Program-made: the position numbers and the translations under genes
Shown: positions 10,602 through 24,035 of the stretch, one piece after another
How positions within the stretch are numbered: position 1 is the first letter of the stretch
Layout of the letters: each line of letters opens with the position of its first letter
Source of the DNA: Venturia oleaginea
Taxonomy: Eukaryota; Ascomycota; Dothideomycetes; Venturiales; Venturiaceae
Reading direction: 5' to 3'
DNA: 64,000 nucleotides
Assembly: GCA_013176395.1 (NCBI GenBank)
Contig: JABMLP010000004.1
Location: 248,001 to 312,000 of the forward strand
The notes under the pieces: model-generated
Seen by the model: only the letters and a program-made list of their open reading frames with translations
Told to the model about the DNA's origin: nothing
Databases searched by the model: none

Positions 10602-11839
10602 GATGAATAATGATCGAGATCGGGAGAAGAATAGACTGAATGAATGGAAGATACCTGTTTCTGTAGCTGTGTTGCTGATAGTCCTTCACAGAGGGACTCG
10701 AGAATATTTATCCAACTAGAAAGGTCAACGAGCATGAAGATCATCTATACATGGTAAGCGCGAAAAATTGAGTTGTTTGCTCAAGCGTCGTTTTGCTATT
10801 GTTGGTACAAACCGTTAAATCTGCTTAATCACAGTGCGCCCGTATCGTCAAAAGAACATGGCTGTGGAAGGAATTGGTGTTGCTTCTGAAATCTGATGAT
10901 TAACAAGAAACGCTGTTTCGATGGCACGACTTGTGGCGAAACACAGGTACGCGCCTAATAATTCTACTGCATGAGCTTCCAAAACAAACTAACAACGAGG
11001 AGAACTATAGGCGAAAAATACCAAGAACAAGTGTTTGAGAAACTTACCTTTGCAATATAGGTTTGGCGCTCAGCCATGTCGAGTCGTCTATCGCTATGTA
11101 TTGGGCACAAAATGCACCTCGACGCATTCCCGCTAATGCGCGCCCATCGAGAGGCTGAAAATGCTATTGCAGTCTATCCTTCATGATCGAACCTAGACTG
11201 TTAGTTCCATTTCCCCACAACCAGCGTGGGAATAAGGCGTCACGCTACCGCCAAACGCATATCGACCCATTGTCAGCTATATCGTGCCATCGCTGTAGGA
11301 AGTTTCAACCCTCACAACAGCATCGAAATATCTTTCTTTGAAGCCATTGAGATGAGTATCAACTCTATACTCAGCCGGTGAGAGCGGAGACAACGAAAGG
11401 TGCCGCTGCGAGACTCCACTGCCATCTTATTCGAGTCCCACTCGATCCGAAACCGCTTTGCCGTAGGGTATACTCCGCTGCGATAATCTGTAATTCGTTG
11501 GACCCGTTTCACGAACTTCTGGGAAAAGCTGACGTCAACTACTTGCGCAAAAAGTTGGGAATTTTTACTCTGACTTAGACGTCAGAAATTCCACATTACG
11601 GTCAATATACCGCTACGCAGGATGAGAGACAATGTCAAAGGAGGCATGAAAACCAAACGGGAAAATAATGACCAACAATCGCAACCTACCAGGACAACCA
11701 CATCCATGAGCCGCGAACGTCAAAACACTCAGCTTCTCAGATATGAGATGATCGGTCTCTTCTTCTCGCACCGTGGTGAATAACCCTCATCTTTCTCTGT
11801 CTCTGGGGATTGTATTTTGCATACTACTTACGTCAGTCA
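10602..11839. other. Intergenic, no gene seen
   Basis: Holds the promoter side of the secreted-protein gene. No frame here shows a family motif. The region before the transporter remnant may contain further decayed transporter sequence, which I could not read confidently. Confidence 0.5.
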
Positions 11840-12390
11840 TTATACTCCGTCATTCAAATGGAGCTAATGCACTTAGCTCAGACCACAGTATATGGCCGCC
11901 ATATCCTGCATCTCTCCCCTAAGGACTCGCCCAATCTTCTCATCACGATGAACGCTGTCGGAATTCCGGGGAGAATAGTCCCTGCCTTAATTGCCAACAA
12001 GTTCTCTTGAGCTAACCTGTGCAACATCAGATGTTCGAGTGGATCCTGGTAAACGATTCCAAGCAGTTTTACAACTTCGTAATCGTTGACGGAATATGCG
12101 CAAACGCCGTACAGACGCTGTTCCCCTCCATAGTTTCGAAAATGACAACAGACATGAGCGAAATCGGTGTGCGTACAGGTATGGCATCTACCATCATTAG
12201 CATTGGGCCTCCAATCGCAGGACTTCTCATTCAAGCTGGCAATGGAAGCTTTCCGTACTTTCAAATCTTCGGAAGAACACGGTCTTGCGATTGTTTGATG
12301 TTTGATTGCGACATCGGGACAATTATTCTAGTGCCGGCAAGAATTCTTGACAGTCGCTCTTCTAAAAGAGGAGATAGCATCGGTTCTTAG
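11840..12390 (+). pseudogene. MFS transporter remnant, C-terminal half
   Basis: Two frames give consecutive pieces of a monocarboxylate-type Major Facilitator transporter. The first ends with SPKDSPNLLITMNAVGIPGR then IVPALIANKF, typical of the middle of fungal MCT-like proteins. The second carries GICANAVQTLFPSIVSKMT followed by GPPIAGLLIQ. The frames differ, and the first ends in a stop at 12010 with the expected membrane helix missing between them. The N-terminal six-helix half is absent and the end is truncated. It is a decayed gene. No substrate can be inferred. Confidence 0.65.
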
Positions 12391-12524
12391 TAAGGAATTG
12401 ATTGTTATGATGAGGAAGTCGGACTCGTTACTTTTGCCTTTAGCTGCAGAATTATGAGGTGAAAGTAGCATTTGTTATTTCAGGGCCATCCGTCGAAGAA
12501 GCTGGGGTCGAGAATGGTGGTGAT

Positions 12525-12549
12525 AGAGAGAGAGAGAGAGAGAGAGAGT
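12525..12549. repeat. (AG)n microsatellite
   Basis: An uninterrupted run of about twelve AG units. Confidence 0.95.
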
Positions 12550-12742
12550 AATGACTGAATGGGCACGTTGGCCAAGTCACAAATGGCAGTCTAGTCACAC
12601 ATCGTTCTCAAGTCATAGATTAAAAGGATCACATCTCAATGAGCTTGCTCGTAAAACGCTCAACTGTGTATAATATCAGCATGAATCAATCAAAACAATA
12701 GTCATATCGGGGTATCCTGTATTAAAAACTCACACGCTAAAA

Positions 12743-15317
12743 CTATCCAAACTTCATCCCCTTACTCGGATCCCACTGTCCACCCTGTCTTTGTTGAGGC
12801 TGACCACCAACTTGACTTCCATTAGACCCATCACTTCCCGGCGCCGCAAACTTGATCTCCATACCCGGCACCCACATCCCAGGCGCAGGCGGCGCAACAG
12901 TTGTTCTTTTCGGCTGCGGCGCAGTAAGCGGAACTTCCGTATGAGCCTGAGTAGCATAAAAAGGCCGTTGTTGTTCCGCGTCGCGTTCTTGCTGAAGTGT
13001 TTGTACTTTGCCCAAATTAAGAGCTGACATAGCTGATGTGAAATCACTATTCAGTCGTTAGTATGCAACAACGATTAGACATAGGGAAACCTACGCCTCA
13101 ATCTGCCCCGCCTCACTCCTCCTCTGATACGCAAAAGTCTTTGCCTCGTCTCTAAACCTCGTCACAATCTTCGCAAGGTCATTATAAAACTTTCTCCCAG
13201 CATCCAAATTCGTGATGATTTCCTTGTACTTCATGTACGCATTCTCTAACCTCTGCAATGCCACTTCCCTCTCCCTCGTTGATGAATCTCCCTTCCGGGC
13301 CGTCGTAAAGTTAGCGTTGGTATCTTGTAATCGCCTAATCATTGCTTGCTGTTCCCGTTCCTCCTCAGTAACCATAGCCCGGTCGGAATCGAAGATTGCC
13401 AGCCGACGCTCGAAAAAATCGTCGAATTGGGCGGCTTCAATCTTTTGCATCGGGTATTCGCGTTCCATCCTAGCGGTTTCGCGAAGAAGATCCGGGTTGA
13501 TATCGTCCTCTTTCATTTTGGCTCTGAGAGCTTCGACTTTCTGTCTTCGTTTCTTTTCGAGGCGGCTGACATCGTTGAGACAAGCGCGTAGTTTACTTGC
13601 TGCTTGGTCAACAGCTGGAGTCAGTTGAGCTCTACGGCTGGAGGGTACATAGTGCTCTAGATCGCGATCACTACCAGCGAGCAGTGCGATTAGTGTCTCA
13701 TTCTCTTTCAGCTTCTTGGTTACAGTTGAATCGCTGGATGCTGCTGCTTTGAGGTAATTGTCGATTTCGTCGATTTGCTGATAAAGGTTTGGAACGACTT
13801 GGTTCGCAGGCGGTCTCGTCCATCTCTCGGTGCCATATTTGGACCTAGCCTGGTCATCGCCAGAGCGTTCTGACCGTAGAGCATCGACACCTTCCTGATA
13901 AATCTTGCGATCGTTGTCCTTCAGCTTTTCGGTCTCGTCTATAGACTTCGAGAGTCGATTTGGACCATCTTGTTGACGTATTTCCTCAGCGTGTGAAACC
14001 AGTCCAGGGGGCAGGCCGAGCGGCTTCTCAAGAGCTTGTAATGACCCAGGCAGATTCAGCGATCTCAAGACCTCCGCGATCTTGGTGTTGAGTGCCTCCA
14101 GCTCGTCGATTATGCTGTTATTAACCAGCCTCGCGCGGCGATCTTCATAAATAGTCGCAGCCACATGCACAGCATACGGCACAAGTTTTGTGAACAGTGG
14201 GTGTCCCAATTCGCGATTCTCTCCAAGAGAAGACATTGGATCAGAGACCTGAACCGGGACCTTCGCAGAAACCATGTTCGCGCGATCCAGAGTCTTCAAT
14301 TCTGACTTTGGTGGTTCTGGGATCAAGTAGATCATATCGTTATCCTTCTCCGCTCTCTTAAGATCTTCCTGTACCCTGCTCTTGAGCCCATTCAAATCGC
14401 CCAGCACAGTCTTGTTGATGTATCTTGCCTCCTTGAGCGCCTCCGCAACGCACGAAAGACTGTCCCTCAATCTCGCCACCTCTTCACCATACTTCCTCTT
14501 TTCCAAGCAATCGCAAGCGGCGCGATACTGAGCCGCAGCAGCAAAATGGTGGTGCTTCGCCGTCATATGGTGTATCCATTCACTACTTACAGCCTCCGAC
14601 TTTACCGCAAAATCCTGCCCCTCAGCATAATAATCCGACACCTTTGCCGCCAACTTCGCAATCGAAGCATCTTTAAGCCCATCCTTGACAGCCTTCTGCC
14701 AAAAGCACTCCTGCGCCTCAGCAAGCATAAGCTTCTCCAAACACTCCAACGTCATGATATCCATATCCTCCGGCGGCGTTGATCTCAAATCCGGTATTAT
14801 ACTCGTCCTCAAGTAGCTCAACACACCAGCCGCCTGACAGAAATAATTCGACGCAGCCTTCAATCCATCCGGTGTGCTGCGATTGCTGGACATAGCAAGT
14901 TGCGAATACACGGCTGCCAGATTCCACAGTATATTCGCCAGCTCGAATCGAATGTTATTTTGCGACATAGGCCTTGTAATATCGTAGCCTAGAGCGGGAT
15001 ACCAGGGAAATTCGACGCCGATGTCGATGGGGAATTTCCCGCTCAACCAGACGAGTTGGGCGGCATAAGCTTGGAGTTTCTTGATGCCACTGACGTGGGC
15101 TTCGACGGCGTGGATGGCAGAATTGCGAAGTTGGTCTATGGTGTCCAAGTCGTGCTTGAACATATCCGGATGCTGGTCATATTTGGTGTTGATGTAGGTT
15201 TTGATGGCATCGGCGAGGGAGACATTGTGCGAACCTCGAAAGGGGAGGGAGAGGATGTTGGTCCTGAGTAGGAGTAAGTATACGGTAATACAGCGGTTTG
15301 AAGACTCACTGTGCCAT
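12743..15317 (-). CDS. palA: PalA/Rim20, BRO1-domain pH-signalling protein
   Basis: The exons are 15317-15310 (only eight bases, MA plus two bases), 15263-13095 and 13046-12743, giving 826 aa. The N-terminus MAQTNILSLPFRGSHNVSL is the PalA type, not the Bro1/Vps31 type. The BRO1 domain fills about residues 1-400, with KLQAYAAQLVWLSGKFPIDI and AKHHHFAAAAQYR. A coiled V-domain follows to about residue 720. The proline-rich tail has two WxPxxGMxF-like motifs. PalA binds ESCRT-III (Snf7) and, through YPX(L/I) motifs, the transcription factor PacC, helping its proteolytic activation at alkaline pH. The second intron (13047-13094) has a clear CTAAC branch site. The tiny first exon is supported by GTGAGT..CAG borders. 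Confidence 0.93.
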
Positions 15318-16285
15318 GGCTGGTCGTTTGATGATGGTGGGTCTGTCTGCTGTTTCTGTGTTTACCTTGATAGAAAGTGGGCTGAAAATAGCTCTCCTAT
15401 GACGCAGAGAGAGGGTCCTGCCAGTGTCGAGCATCGCGAATATCTCTCCTTGACGACAACAGATTCAACATTCATGCTCTCAGTATAACACGAGAAGACT
15501 TCGCTACTGCGAGGAAACAACTAATCAATATTCTTGGATGGCAGTTTCACCATCAACTACTATGGAACGTAGTCCAGGGAATGTCTATCATAGACCATGT
15601 ATCAACCAAAAGACCCTATGCCTCCAGCTTCTCTTTCACAACCTACGATGCTTATTATCTTCCTTTTCAATGCTTCTCCATCCGAGTTCATACCAGATAT
15701 TTAGCTCCCCAAACCAGCACCCCAATGAAAACAGCTCACGTCAGAATCCCCACACTCACCAGCATCAATCTATCGTCAACCTCGGGCCAGATTATATCCT
15801 CATCAAACTATTATATTAAAGCTTATTTCAACCCATCTCGGGAATTTACTGCCGTTGATCAACTGCCGGGTCATGCTGAATAGGTATTCAACGATTGCCC
15901 TAACTTGCTCGCCTTCATCGTTTAACGCTAGATGGGTTGCGACGCTTTCATTTGTTTGCGGAGATTTGAGAGTTTGAACGGAGGAATAATGGAAGTTGTA
16001 CGATAGGAGCATGGGGGGACATGCCCAAGGGAACAGAGGATCATGGAGGGTACGGACGGAAGAGTTCGTAGAGGGTCAAATGTGTTGTATTCTATAACCA
16101 GGCTATTCACTTCTCGCCCTGCGTTCAACCATTTATATCGGCACAAGGCCTGGGAAATTTTCGTCGTAAGGTCATACAGTACAACACCCTCCTCCCATCA
16201 CCTCATGCCAAAAGAATAACCCAAAACCCCAAATGTCGTCGGCAAAAGATCGTCGATCTTCATGTGTCATTCCTCCCATGAGTAT
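15318..16285. other. Intergenic, no gene seen
   Basis: Upstream side of palA and downstream side of the copper chaperone. Short frames lack motifs. Confidence 0.55.
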
Positions 16286-16616
16286 TCACTCAATGGGCAT
16301 CTCCTTTCCATCAGCCTCTCCAGATTTGACCTTCTTGCCCGTCTTCTTAATGGTTTCGAGGACGGTTTCATATGGGAGTGCTTCGGTGGCTTTGACCTCG
16401 GCGGTTTGCTTCTCGAGGGAGACGTCGAAGGACTCAACTCCTGTTGGCAAGTTCCATTAGCATCAGTTATTTGCTCGAAGTCTGACATGGGGTGGTTGTG
16501 CGAGGAGGGGTAGATGACGGGGTGCTCATACCTTCGAGTTTCGTGAGGACACGCGTGATGGCACCAGAGCATCCAGAGCAGCTCATAGCAACGTCGAATT
16601 TGTATGTGTGAGACAT
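16286..16616 (-). CDS. ATX1: ATX1-type cytosolic copper chaperone, 79 aa
   Basis: Two exons, 16616-16532 and 16440-16286, are joined over a 91 bp intron (GTATGA..CAG). The protein is a single heavy-metal-associated domain starting MSHTYKFDVAMSCSGCSGAI, with the MxCxxC copper(I)-binding motif at residues 11-16. LEKQTAEVKA and the C-terminal lysines (TIKKTGKKVK) correspond to loop 5 and the basic patch that docks to the Ccc2/ATP7 copper ATPase. Family length is 70-80 aa. It is too short and too split to stand out as a long frame. Its role is delivery of copper to the Golgi for loading secreted copper enzymes. Confidence 0.92.
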
Positions 16617-18753
16617 GTTATCGGTATTTTCAAAATGTGAGAGAGTGATTTATGAGGTTGAGTTGAAATTGTTGGTGGTTGATTTGTAGCTATCGCAGGA
16701 GGTGTTTATGGAGGGAAAGATAAAGGCGTAAATTTGAGGTGACCTCGGCAGTACTTATAGCCTAGAAATTGGTAGCAGGAGCAAGGGAAGATAAGGCAAG
16801 ACTGGCGCCCGTGGTTCAGAAACGGTGGTGGTGCAGGCGGACGAGTATATTGCGTGTTTTATATCGTACAAGCTGGTCCCTTTGGAAGTGGAGTCCCTGG
16901 GTTACAAATCCGTCGGGTGCTCTTTTGTATTGCCTCCGTTTGAGAGTTGCTCATCTCCCGCAGCTCCTTGCGGAAACAATGAGCAAGTTTATTGATTGGG
17001 CTGGCTCGGTCAGTTGTTTTGCTTGTGTCAATTTCGGTCAGGCGGAGGGTGGGTAACGATGAATGGTGTGTAACGGGCTCCCCTCTATTTATATGTTGTG
17101 GCCACGTCAAACAATCAATTTCTGGTCATCGTGGTACACTGTCAAACATGCGGCTCATGACGTTGATAGATCGGATAATACGCTCTGGTGTCGTTGTTGA
17201 ACGATGACAGACATCTTCCCCTACTTCCTTCAGTCACCAAGTGCCGGCTGGCAACTCCAGTTCCGCCTCTCCAGCACTTCAACTTCGTCTAAACAGATCG
17301 ACATTGGATCCAAATCATCCGATATCGATAAATCCGAACAACCAGAATTTCCAGGGAGTTGTCGGCTTTGCCATCGTGTTGAGAATTTCCTCTGCAAAAG
17401 CCAGAGCCATTTATCTCCAAACACCATAGCAGAATTCAATATAGTCATTTGTGGCTGAGCCTCTCCAACAAGAATAAAAGGTCACACTCTCATTCAGTTG
17501 GGTTGTGCCCATCTGTCAAAGACATGGTAGTACACGCGCTGAGGCCCAAGAATGACGAAAATCGAATGGGCGCTTCTGATTCTTTACTACGAAGTATTGT
17601 TGTCCAAAACGCGTTGCCGCACTGCCCGATGATGACCTCGATCTTGATCATGGAGGCAACAAGAACAAGGTGTTTACGATAGAGGGTCGGCATGCTCTTC
17701 GTTCCTGTATCGAAGTCCTGGAGAACTTATCAACCCGATTGTGGTGAAAAGGCACGTTGAATGTTTGCACAGTTTAAACTTGAAGAACTTCTGGTGCCGG
17801 GAGATGAATGCTATGTCGCTTGTGATTAATGATTGCACGACAGTAAAGCTGTGGCCAGGTTCTTGCGCCCGATAATCAACTGAGTGTCATACGTTCTTTA
17901 GTGGAGGAAAGTATGCAGGATGGAGGATATATCCTCGACCGACCTGTCTTTGACAAATGTTTTGGGAGTGTCATCTGTCGAGAATTCGAGAATTCGCAGT
18001 TTTCGTTCGACGCAGACATGGAAATCATACCCAGAATCGTATCCAGGCTCAGTCAAGGTAATGACTTTACAAACCAATCGTGAAATGAAGCGGTGTGAGA
18101 TCGAAAATGCTAAATCCGTTTCGTCAGAAGCTACCTCCGGCGACATGTGCGAGCTTTGCTTCAAGATATTGAAGCTGGACAATCGATAGCGGCTCGCCTT
18201 GTACATAATCGCGATCTCGACTTTGAGTAAACTCAAGAGTATGTAACCACAGCTGATTCCCAGGATGTCAGAGAGACCATAACGGCCCCAATCAATACCA
18301 GGCGCCCAGCAAAGGGTGCGTCGTGTCTACGTTCGCGCGAAGACAGCATCGATATCGAAAACCAACCTGCCGCAGTAATGATGTGAATCGTTTTGTTGCG
18401 AACGAGAATCTTGAAGAAAGAGAGGTGCGGGCAGAGTTCGAAGAAATTTTATTCAAGCAGCACCGGGTATTCTTCGGAAAGTCTAGTCCTTATTGAGCCG
18501 TTAGCGTATTGAGCATTGCTTGGAATATCTGGCCGAATGGACGGCTCTTAGATGGCGACGTCTACGTCTACCAAACAGCACAGTATCGAATTGACTGTGA
18601 CCGAAATATAATCGAGGTGGCCTCTTAAGAAGTTCAACTGGCAGTAGTCAAATCGACCGCCACGACTCGGCCTGATCCCCCCAATCTCCATCTCTACATC
18701 CACCCCCAACCTCGAAATACCCCCAACTTTCTGAGCTCTATAAATCGTAAAAC
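16617..18753. other. Long gene-poor stretch with possible gene remnant
   Basis: No intact gene was found. On the plus strand, short protein-like pieces occur around 17620-17745 (FTIEGRHALRSCIEVLEN), 17900-18085 (GGYILDRPVFDKCFG) and 18235-18385, broken by stops and frame changes. They may be one decayed gene of unknown family. The right end is the SEC23 promoter. Confidence 0.35.
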
Positions 18754-21287
18754 ATGAACATGGATTTCGACGCGTTGAAAGACCAGTGGAGCCAGATCGA
18801 GGAGCGCGATGGCATTCGGCTCAGTTGGAATACCTTTCCAAGCTCGCGGATGGTATGTCCTCGTGTCCAAATGTACACCTACTCACTTCTAACATTTTAT
18901 AGGAAGCATCGCGCCTCGTCGGTTAGTGGAGTTTGTGTCACCAACAATACATATTTCTAACCACAGCCGCGTAGTCCCGATCGGTGCTCTCTATACCCCA
19001 CTGAAGGAGACGGAATCGCCGTTGTTGCAGTATGAGCCTATATCGTGCAAGGCCCCATGCCGCGGTATTCTCAACCCATTCTGGTACATATTATCCCAAA
19101 AATCCTATAGAAACTGTCCACTGACTTGTGTGTAGCCAAGTCGACATGCGAGGACGTCTTTGGATATGCCCCTTCTGCCTACAGCGCAATTCCCTCCCTC
19201 CACACTACAAAGATATCTCCCAAGATGCCGTCCCACCAGAGCTCCACCCAAACAGCACCACGATCGAATATAGGCTGTCGAGACCTGCGCCCTCTGCACC
19301 AATCTTCCTGTTTGTTGTGGACACATGTCAGGAAGACGACAGTTTGCAGGCACTCAAGGACTCGATCCTCGCGACTTTGCAGTTGCTCCCACCATACGCA
19401 TTGGTTGGGTTGATTACATATGGCACAATGGTGTGTGATGTTGAGTTTGAATTTGGAGCTGCAAATTGGCTAACATGTTGATAGGCACAAGTCCATGAGA
19501 TTGGATATACCGAATGCGCCAAATCTTTCGTCTTCCGCGGTAGCAAGGATTACACCAGTAAGCAGGTCCAGGAGATGCTTGGCTTATCTCCAGCGAGTCT
19601 TCGACCTGGCGCTGGCGTGCCTCAGCAACCTGGCCGTGTCACGGGCCCACACGCTCGATTCCTGCTCCCTCTGGAACACGCCGAATTCCAATTGACCAGC
19701 ATCATCGAGCAGCTCCAGAAGGATCCATGGCCAGTTGCGAGCGACAAGAGAGCGCTGAGATGTACCGGTGTGGCTTTGAGTGTAGCCATTGGTCTTCTCG
19801 AATCGTCATTCCAAAATGCGGGAGGACGCATCATGCTTTTCACTGGCGGACCTTGCACAGAAGGCCCTGGTATGGTTGTTGGACCCGAATTGCGAGAACC
19901 CATCCGATCGCATCACGATATTGAGAAGGACAATATCAAATATTACAAAAAGGCATTGAAGTTTTACGAGCACTTGGCAAAGCGAACAGCTCATAATGGT
20001 CACGTTGTGGACATTTTCGCTGGTTGTCTTGATCAGGTCGGTCTGCTGGAAATGAAGGGTTTGTCCAACAATACTGGTGGAAACATGATTCTCACAGACA
20101 GCTTCACATCCTCGATGTACCGGCAGTCACTACTTCGAATCTTCGAAAAGGTTGAGGTCGAAGGTCAAGAGCCCAACTTGTTGATGGGATTCAATGCCTC
20201 ACTCGAGGTTTTGACGACCAAAGAACTCAAAGTTACAGGTTTGATTGGACACGCCGTTTCCTTGAACAAGAAGTCTGCATCTGTAGGCGAGACTGAATGC
20301 GGTATTGGCAACACTTGTTCGTGGAAAATGTGCGGTATCGACCCAACTTCAAGTTATGGTATTTACTTCGAAATGGCCAGCCAACCAGGACCAAACCAGA
20401 TGCAACAAGGTCCTCAGAAGGGAATGATCCAGTTCCTCACATACTACCAGCACTCTTCTGGACAATTCCACTTGCGTGTAACAACTGTTGCACGTAATTT
20501 GAGCGGACCCTCTGGAGACCCTGCCATCGCTCAGTCCTTCGATCAAGAAGCAGCAGCCGTTCTTATGGCGCGAATTGCTGTATTCAAAGCCGAGGTTGAT
20601 GATGGTCCCGATGTTCTTCGATGGGTCGATCGCATGCTCATTCGACTGTGTTCACGATTTGCCGAATATCGAAAGGACGATTCTTCATCCTTCCGGCTGG
20701 AGAAGAACTTCACCCTTTACCCGCAATTCATGTTCCATCTCCGCCGAAGTCAGTTCTTGCAGGTATTTAATAACTCTCCTGATGAGACAGCATTCTACCG
20801 ACATGTCGTAAATCACGAGGATGTCAGCAATTCTCTCATCATGATCCAACCTACCTTGGACGCCTACCGAATTGACCAGGAGGAGGCTGAGGCTGTTTTG
20901 CTTGATTCGACCTCCATTCAACCTGACACCGTCTTGCTTCTCGACACTTTCTTCCACATTTTGATTTTCCACGGTGAGACCATCGCAGCATGGAGGAAAG
21001 AGGGATACCAGGACAACCCAGAATATGCCAACTTCGGAGAACTTCTCCAGCGACCAAGAGAAGACGCGAAACTTCTTATCCAGGACCGATTCCCACTTCC
21101 TCGATTTATTGTTTGCGATGCTGGTGGGTCGCAAGCTCGTTTCTTGCTCTCCAAGCTTAATCCTTCGACTACGCATACGACTGGCAGCTATGGTGGTGTC
21201 GCGCAGTCTGCGCAGACGATCTTCACTGACGATGTCTCACTGCAAACGTTTATGGACCATTTGATGAAGTATGCTTTGTCCCCGTAA
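18754..21287 (+). CDS. SEC23: Sec23, COPII inner-coat subunit and Sar1 GAP
   Basis: The exons are 18754-18852, 18903-18921 (19 bases), 18975-19083, 19136-19430 and 19485-21287, giving 774 aa, the usual family length. In order they give the N-terminal beta-barrel ([31 protein letters not shown]), a zinc finger ([13 protein letters not shown], then WICPFC), the trunk domain ([21 protein letters not shown]), the helical domain and the gelsolin-like C-terminus ([20 protein letters not shown]). The zinc-finger cysteines are present on both sides of the third intron. Sec23 pairs with Sec24, stimulates Sar1 GTPase and forms ER-to-Golgi vesicles. The third exon is assigned to the acceptor GCGTAG at 18974, because the alternative CACAG breaks the frame. 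Confidence 0.96.
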
Positions 21288-22355
21288 CATTATTACAAAC
21301 ACCTTCTAACCTTGTTTCTAGGCTTGCTGTATCTGGTACTGGATAGATGATTGATTACGATGGATGGTCAACATGGTTGTGAAGATTGGCCTTTAGATCT
21401 CCACCCTACAGCTCTTGTGGAGGTTTACGTAGGCTCTAGCGTCGAGAGTTGTTGATATTTCATGTATTTCCAAGATTTTACCCGCTAGTTTCTTGTGCTG
21501 CTCATCCCTCTGCTGACGGACGGATTTGAAAGTGTGCCCCCAGACCTTCGTGACTGTCGCGTTGATTGTATGCCGAAAACTGACACTTTGTCTACGACAG
21601 CCCCCCACATTATACCATCTCTCACGCTGGGAGGATCACTATGGCAACTTTTCCGCCTTCTAAGCAAGTTCAAGCTTACAAAGCCCTGATTTCGCATGTG
21701 AGGATTGAGGTCTCGAGTTGAGGAATAGGGGAGAATTGAGGACGATGAGAGATTCTAGAGCTGTCTCATAGCGTTGGGGTAGAACAAGGTCGTCGACAGG
21801 GTTCAAAAGTTTCGGAATATCTGTTCATGATAGTCTCCTTTCTTTCTTGGCCGGCAATGTTTTCGAAAGAGTAAACACGTTCGCCAAGCAATAGAATGCG
21901 TTGGCTGGAAATGAATATCACCGTACTTAGCTTGGAACACTCCACTGCTCTTTCTTCCATATGGGCCCCAGCCTTGCGACAGGCGCGAGTTCCGAACTTC
22001 GGTTCAGATGTGAGACTAAGTAAGACTCTTTGCAGAATGCGGTTGTTCGGTTGTTCGAAAGAAAACAAAGAAATCCATTCCACTACTTCTCAACTGCATT
22101 GGCAGCCTCATTCTTCTTGCCCTACTTGAAAGTGGCCGGGGCTATAAATAAACCTGTGAACAGGCCCTGCCATGTTAAGAGCTCCACCAACCCGGGTTTC
22201 TTTCATAGCACATGGCCAATCTCTCGCTCTGACACAACACTTTTCCCTTAAAATACCCACCACTCTCTTTTCCTCGCCCCTCTACATAATTCTCACCTCC
22301 CTCACCCTTTCACTTGGACCATAATCATAATACCCTCCTCTTGACCACCGCCACC
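21288..22355. other. Intergenic, no gene seen
   Basis: SEC23 3' side followed by the promoter of the next gene. A pyrimidine-rich stretch (CTCTTTTCCTCGCCCCTC and similar, about 22255-22312) just upstream of the start is typical of strongly expressed fungal promoters. Confidence 0.55.
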
Positions 22356-24035
22356 ATGACGGACATCATGACTCAGAGCGGCGACTTCAGCTACCAGGAT
22401 ATGGATGTGGACATGGACATTGACATGGGCTACATGGATCAGGATATTGTGGACAACAATGTCGATCCTATTAATGTGAGGATATTGGACGATACCGAGC
22501 ATGCAAGAAAAGCTAATTGTGGTATTTAGGGAACGACGGGTGGGATTCCGTTCGATACCTCCAATCGACAAAGCTTTGGGAATTCAGCCACTTCGACCTT
22601 TGGGAACTCAGGCGCGCAGACGGCGAATGGGAATCCCTTCGTGAGCTCAGGCAATTCGACCGCCGAGGCTGTGCCCGAGAAAGTTCACCTGCGCGGCCTT
22701 GATACACTCGACACTGGCAATATCAAGACGTTTGCGGAACTATGCTTTCCTTCAGAGCACTTTGTGCGCGTGGAATGGGTCGACGATACGAGCGCCAACT
22801 TAATCTACGACACGGCCGAGGCAGCTCTCGATGCACTTGTCGCCTTTACATCGGAAAACGTCGATCCTTCGAGCCTACACCCGCTACAATTACGACCTGC
22901 GAAACCACTTGTGCTCGAGAAAGATGGTCAGAGACAGACTTATGAGCTGTCCCTACGGTCGGCAACAACGGCCGATGTCAAAGTTAGGAATGCACGCGAG
23001 GCAAGCAGATTCTACTTGTTGAACCCGGACAAAGACCCGCTTGAACGACGACAGAGGCAGGGAAGACGACGACCACGAGGTGATCGGGATACAAGCGAGA
23101 ACGGCGAGTACAGAAAGATGCGATATGATGACAAGGAGCACAAGAGACGGAGACAGGACGATGAATTTGATGCTAGCATGTATGATGACGATGCGGGAAA
23201 TGGTTCAGCAGACGATCATGACAGGAGAAAGCGCGTCAGATTTGGCGGGCGCAAAGATGAGGACTTATTCGCCGGTAGTAACGGCCGCCTACGAAACCGC
23301 AGCGCTTCACCTCCTCGCAATGGAGACGGTCGATACGGTTTTGGCCCGGATCCAGACGAGTCTTCAATACGCCGCAAGATTCGCCAACGCAGTCTCACAC
23401 CTCCACGCCTCCGCAATCCGCCTGTCTCAGCTCACACAGTCATGAATACAGGCAAAGAGTTGTTCCCCCTTACCAAAGGACCGAGAAGCCTTGGACCTTC
23501 TCCCGTTGCAGACGATCTGTTCCCGGAGAAGGTTCGCAGTCCAAAGGAGCTGTTTCCAAACAAGAAGATCAACCACCACCGACGCAGTAATGCCATTGAT
23601 GCTTCCCCTGAGCGCTACAACGGCCACGAACGATCGCCAAGCCTGAAAGATCGAATTTCAGGGGCGTCAGGCAGCTTAGCCGATCGTATTACAGGAGGCC
23701 CAGGGAGCAGCAGACTTGCCGACCGAATCTCAGGCCGTCCATCATCTTCGAACAGCAACAGCGAGTTCAACATTAGGGGGTCAGCGCCTATCAATGTTCG
23801 TGGGGCACCCATCAGCATCCGCGGCGCGGCGCCCATCAGCATCAAAGGCTCGGGCGGAATGAATGTTAGGGGCGCGGCGAGAGACGACGACAGAATGAAT
23901 CATGATGGCAGTGCGCCGAAAGAGTTGTTCCCGCATCTTCACCGTGCGAAGGGTGGAAACCAGGGCAAGGAGTTATTTGCCGAGAAACTTAAGGGCAGAG
24001 GCGGACCGAGGAGAGCTGCTGCTAGTTTTTTCTAA
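22356..24035 (+). CDS. NCBP3-like RNA-binding protein
   Basis: Two exons, 22356-22475 and 22530-24035, give 541 aa. The start at 22356 has a good context (CCGCCACCATGA), and the 54 bp intron has CTAAT and TTTAG. The first part is acidic (MDVDMDIDMGYMD). The family signature VHLRGLDTLDTGNIKTF followed by VEWVDDTSANLIY, about residues 95-140, is the RRM-like domain of nuclear cap-binding protein 3 (DUF2414). The second half is arginine- and serine-rich, with the repeated motif KELFP (about six times) and repeats of LADRI(S/T)G and PI(S/N)(I/V)RG. A role in nuclear mRNA cap binding and export is inferred from the family. The repeated KELFP segments look like docking motifs, but this is unproven. 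Confidence 0.85.
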
